In this document: in pieces, positions 62,084-64,000 of the stretch
How positions within the stretch are numbered: the stretch's first letter is position 1
How the letters are laid out: each line of letters opens with the position of its first letter
Assembly: GCF_009796845.1 (NCBI RefSeq)
Contig: NZ_CP047025.1
Span: forward strand, 1,488,001-1,552,000
DNA length: 64,000 nucleotides
Reading direction: 5' to 3'
Source of the DNA: Cobetia sp. L2A1
GTDB lineage: Bacteria > Pseudomonadota > Gammaproteobacteria > Pseudomonadales > Halomonadaceae
Notes under the pieces: model-generated
Database searches by the model: none
What the model saw: the letters and a program-made list of their open reading frames with translations, nothing else
What the model was told of the DNA's origin: nothing
Program-made: the position numbers and the translations under genes

Positions 62084-62114
62084 AGCATGGGGGTTATAGC
62101 TACTATAAGGTCAA
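62084..62114 (-). promoter_or_regulatory. MerR-type promoter/operator of the cation exporter gene
   Basis: On the minus strand TTGACC (62114-62109), 19 bases, CATGCT (62089-62084). The spacer holds the perfect dyad TTATAG-CTA-CTATAA (62094-62108). The long spacer and dyad are typical of CadR/PbrR/ZntR-regulated promoters. A similar site is at 40419-40449. Confidence 0.75.
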
Positions 62115-62165
62115 GTGTTCACCGTACTGATATGGTAGACGGGAGCGATACCGTGGAGAGAAGTG

Positions 62166-62621
62166 ATGAGAAAAGACGTTCCGGATAGCAATGCCACACC
62201 GCCCGCTGACCACGTGATGACCATCGGGCAGCTGGCGGAGCGTGCCCAGGTGAAGTCAGTGACCATCCGCTACTACGAGAAACAGGGGTTGTTGTCACCC
62301 GCGCGACGCAACGGCAGCGGCTATCGCGAATATGGAAGTGCTCAGCTCAAGCGACTGACCTTCATCCGCCGCAGTCGTCGGTTGGGTTTTACACTGGAGG
62401 ACATTCGCGCCTTGCTGGGGCTGGCGGATCAACACGCACTGTCATGTGATCAGCTGGATGCGCGCATCGAGAATCAGCTGGCGCAGGTGCGCGAGCGACA
62501 GCGCGATCTGGCGGCCATGGAGGCGGAGTTGGTACGCCTCACCTCCTGTTGTGCGGGCGGTATCATCTCCCAGTGCCGTATTGTCGAAGCGCTATCACAT
62601 GCTCCCGCCTCGCCCACGTGA
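62166..62621 (+). CDS. MerR-family metal regulator (CadR/PbrR-like)
   Basis: A 151-residue MerR regulator: MTIGQLAERAQVKSVTIRYYEKQGLL and GSGYREYGSAQLKRLTFIRRSRRLGF form the DNA-binding part, a dimerisation helix follows (about 95-120), and the metal site contains SCDQLD (Cys near 96), TSCCAGG (CC near 130) and QCRIVEAL (near 139). The N-terminus has about 18 extra residues. GTG 62163 is directly before ATG 62166; GGAG lies upstream of both. It is divergent from the cation exporter, whose promoter carries the matching dyad. Confidence 0.9.
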   Translation: MRKDVPDSNATPPADHVMTIGQLAERAQVKSVTIRYYEKQGLLSPARRNGSGYREYGSAQLKRLTFIRRSRRLGFTLEDIRALLGLADQHALSCDQLDARIENQLAQVRERQRDLAAMEAELVRLTSCCAGGIISQCRIVEALSHAPASPT

Positions 62622-62755
62622 ATCACTGAGCAAGGCTATCGCCCCTGTTGCCCAGCCTCGCCAGCCGCTACAATGCCCGCCATTCGTTTTGTTCTGCTAT
62701 TCACCACACAGTGTGCACGGCGTGCCCTCACGTCGAGCCGGATACCTTTCAGCCC

Positions 62756-64000
62756 ATGTCAGATTCCCAGATTGCCAAGGCGGCCGACATTCGCCGTACG
62801 TTCGCCATCATCTCTCACCCCGATGCCGGTAAGACCACCATTACCGAGAAGCTGTTGCTGTTCGGGAATGCCATCCAGATGGCAGGGTCGGTCAAGAGCA
62901 AGCGTGCTGATCGCCATGCGACATCCGATTGGATGAAGATGGAGCAAGAGCGCGGTATTTCTGTCACGACCTCCGTGATGCAGTTCCCCTATAAGGGCCG
63001 CATGGTCAATTTGCTGGATACACCAGGGCACGAGGATTTCTCGGAAGATACCTATCGTACGTTGACAGCAGTGGATTCGGCGCTGATGGTTATCGATGGT
63101 GCAAAAGGTGTCGAGGAACGTACGGTCAAGCTGATGGAGGTCTGTCGTCTTCGTACCACGCCGATCTTGACCTTCATCAACAAGATGGACCGTGAGACAC
63201 GTGATCCGATCGAAGTGATGGACGAAGTCGAGACAGTCCTGAATATCCAGTGTGCGCCAATGACCTGGCCGATTGGTGTCGGTAAAGGCTTCAAGGGCGT
63301 CTACCATTTCTATACTGATGAGATTCATCTCTACAAGCAGGGGCAGGGTAGTCGCATCCCTGATGATGTTCGCATCAAGGGCCTTGCAAGTCCGGAAGCC
63401 ATCAAGGTGCTGGGCGAAGACCTCGTCGAAGAGCTGAGCATGGAAGTGGAACTGGTGCGGGGCGCCTCGCACAAGTTCGATCTGGATGCTTATCGTCGTG
63501 GTGACTTGACGCCGGTCTACTTTGGTACCGCGATGGGCAATTTTGGTGTGCGCGAGATGCTTGATGGTTTCGTTGAATACGCGCCGCCGCCCCAGCCGCG
63601 TGATACCGATACTCGTGAGGTGACCGCTCACGACGGGCGCTTTACCGGTTTCGTCTTCAAGATTCAGGCGAACATGGACCCGAAGCATCGCGACCGCGTG
63701 GCCTTCCTGCGAGTCTGTTCAGGCAAGTACGAGAAGAACATGAAGATGCGCCATGTGCGTATCAACAAGGACGTCAAGATCCCTGATGCGCTGACCTTCA
63801 TGGCCGCTGATCGCTCTCACGTCGAAGAAGCCTGGCCGGGTGACATCATCGGGTTGCACAACCACGGTACGATCCAGATCGGCGATACCTTCACGGTGGG
63901 TGAAGACATGCGCTTCACGGGTATTCCTCACTTCGCACCGGAACTCTTCAAGCGTGTGCGTCTGAAGGATCCCCTCAAGATGAAGGCGTTGCAGAAGGGT
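62756..64000 (+). CDS. prfC: Peptide chain release factor 3 (5' part)
   Basis: Class II release factor RF3, a GTPase that removes RF1/RF2 from the ribosome. 415 residues are visible of about 530. The G1 loop is SHPDAGKTT, switch II is [15 protein letters not shown], and G4 is INKMDRET. The switch I text [16 protein letters not shown] is as in E. coli PrfC. Domain II follows from about 290. The gene runs off the right edge without an interruption. Confidence 0.97.
   Translation, partial: MSDSQIAKAADIRRTFAIISHPDAGKTTITEKLLLFGNAIQMAGSVKSKRADRHATSDWMKMEQERGISVTTSVMQFPYKGRMVNLLDTPGHEDFSEDTYRTLTAVDSALMVIDGAKGVEERTVKLMEVCRLRTTPILTFINKMDRETRDPIEVMDEVETVLNIQCAPMTWPIGVGKGFKGVYHFYTDEIHLYKQGQGSRIPDDVRIKGLASPEAIKVLGEDLVEELSMEVELVRGASHKFDLDAYRRGDLTPVYFGTAMGNFGVREMLDGFVEYAPPPQPRDTDTREVTAHDGRFTGFVFKIQANMDPKHRDRVAFLRVCSGKYEKNMKMRHVRINKDVKIPDALTFMAADRSHVEEAWPGDIIGLHNHGTIQIGDTFTVGEDMRFTGIPHFAPELFKRVRLKDPLKMKALQKG

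Overview
The window reads as a chromosome segment of a marine gammaproteobacterium of the Halomonadaceae, most likely Cobetia or a close Halomonas relative. This rests on the high-GC coding style, the set of protein types and their arrangement, not on an rRNA or marker comparison. No rRNA, tRNA or CRISPR array was seen. One insertion sequence is present.

Layout. 1-8440: a leftward phn operon for phosphonate uptake and C-P lyase (phnCDEFGHIJKL; phnL runs off the left edge), with its own GntR-type repressor gene phnF. A perfect CTAG-centred palindrome lies just after the predicted operon start, and a near-copy covers the phnF start codon. 8440-11285: an AT-richer, gene-poor stretch with a decayed LysR gene and a NERD-domain protein. 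11286-12949: a lipoprotein of the Yellow/royal-jelly family and thioredoxin. 13297-17742: metalloid and metal-oxyanion resistance (ArsR, GAPDH, ArsJ, ChrA). 17867-26168: a second organophosphorus-type cluster made of a CofD/YvcK-like protein, a HAD phosphatase, an ABC importer and an alkaline-phosphatase-superfamily enzyme, with a divergent PhnR-like GntR regulator and two related CTAG operators. 26299-32005: an MHS-family transporter and a three-subunit membrane gluconate-type dehydrogenase.

32608-43832 is mostly housekeeping and accessory: NYN protein, small basic protein, MerR regulator, zinc alcohol dehydrogenase, RIO kinase, YehS, YiiX-like hydrolase, EEP-family protein, EamA transporter, CDF metal exporter with a MerR-type promoter, succinate-semialdehyde dehydrogenase and LMW phosphatase. 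43999-51929 carries a large GGDEF/EAL protein, CidA/LrgB, a degenerate SDR-like protein and an OmpR-type two-component system. 52161-55869 has 3-hydroxybutyrate dehydrogenase, an enoyl-CoA hydratase and a RegA/RegB-type redox two-component pair.

56246-61103 is the homogentisate branch of tyrosine/phenylalanine catabolism: a MarR regulator divergent from hmgA-fahA-maiA. A 36-bp palindrome sits on the hmgA promoter, and an IS5-family element has inserted between fahA and maiA. The right end holds a cation exporter and its divergent MerR regulator, with a textbook 19-bp-spacer operator, then the 5' part of prfC.

Themes: two separately regulated organophosphorus systems using related CTAG operators, several metal and metalloid export units under ArsR/MerR control, and catabolic dehydrogenases. 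The best candidate for an undescribed system is the 17.9-26.2 kb cluster, which joins an importer, two phosphatases and a CofD-like protein without any known phosphonate-degrading enzyme.
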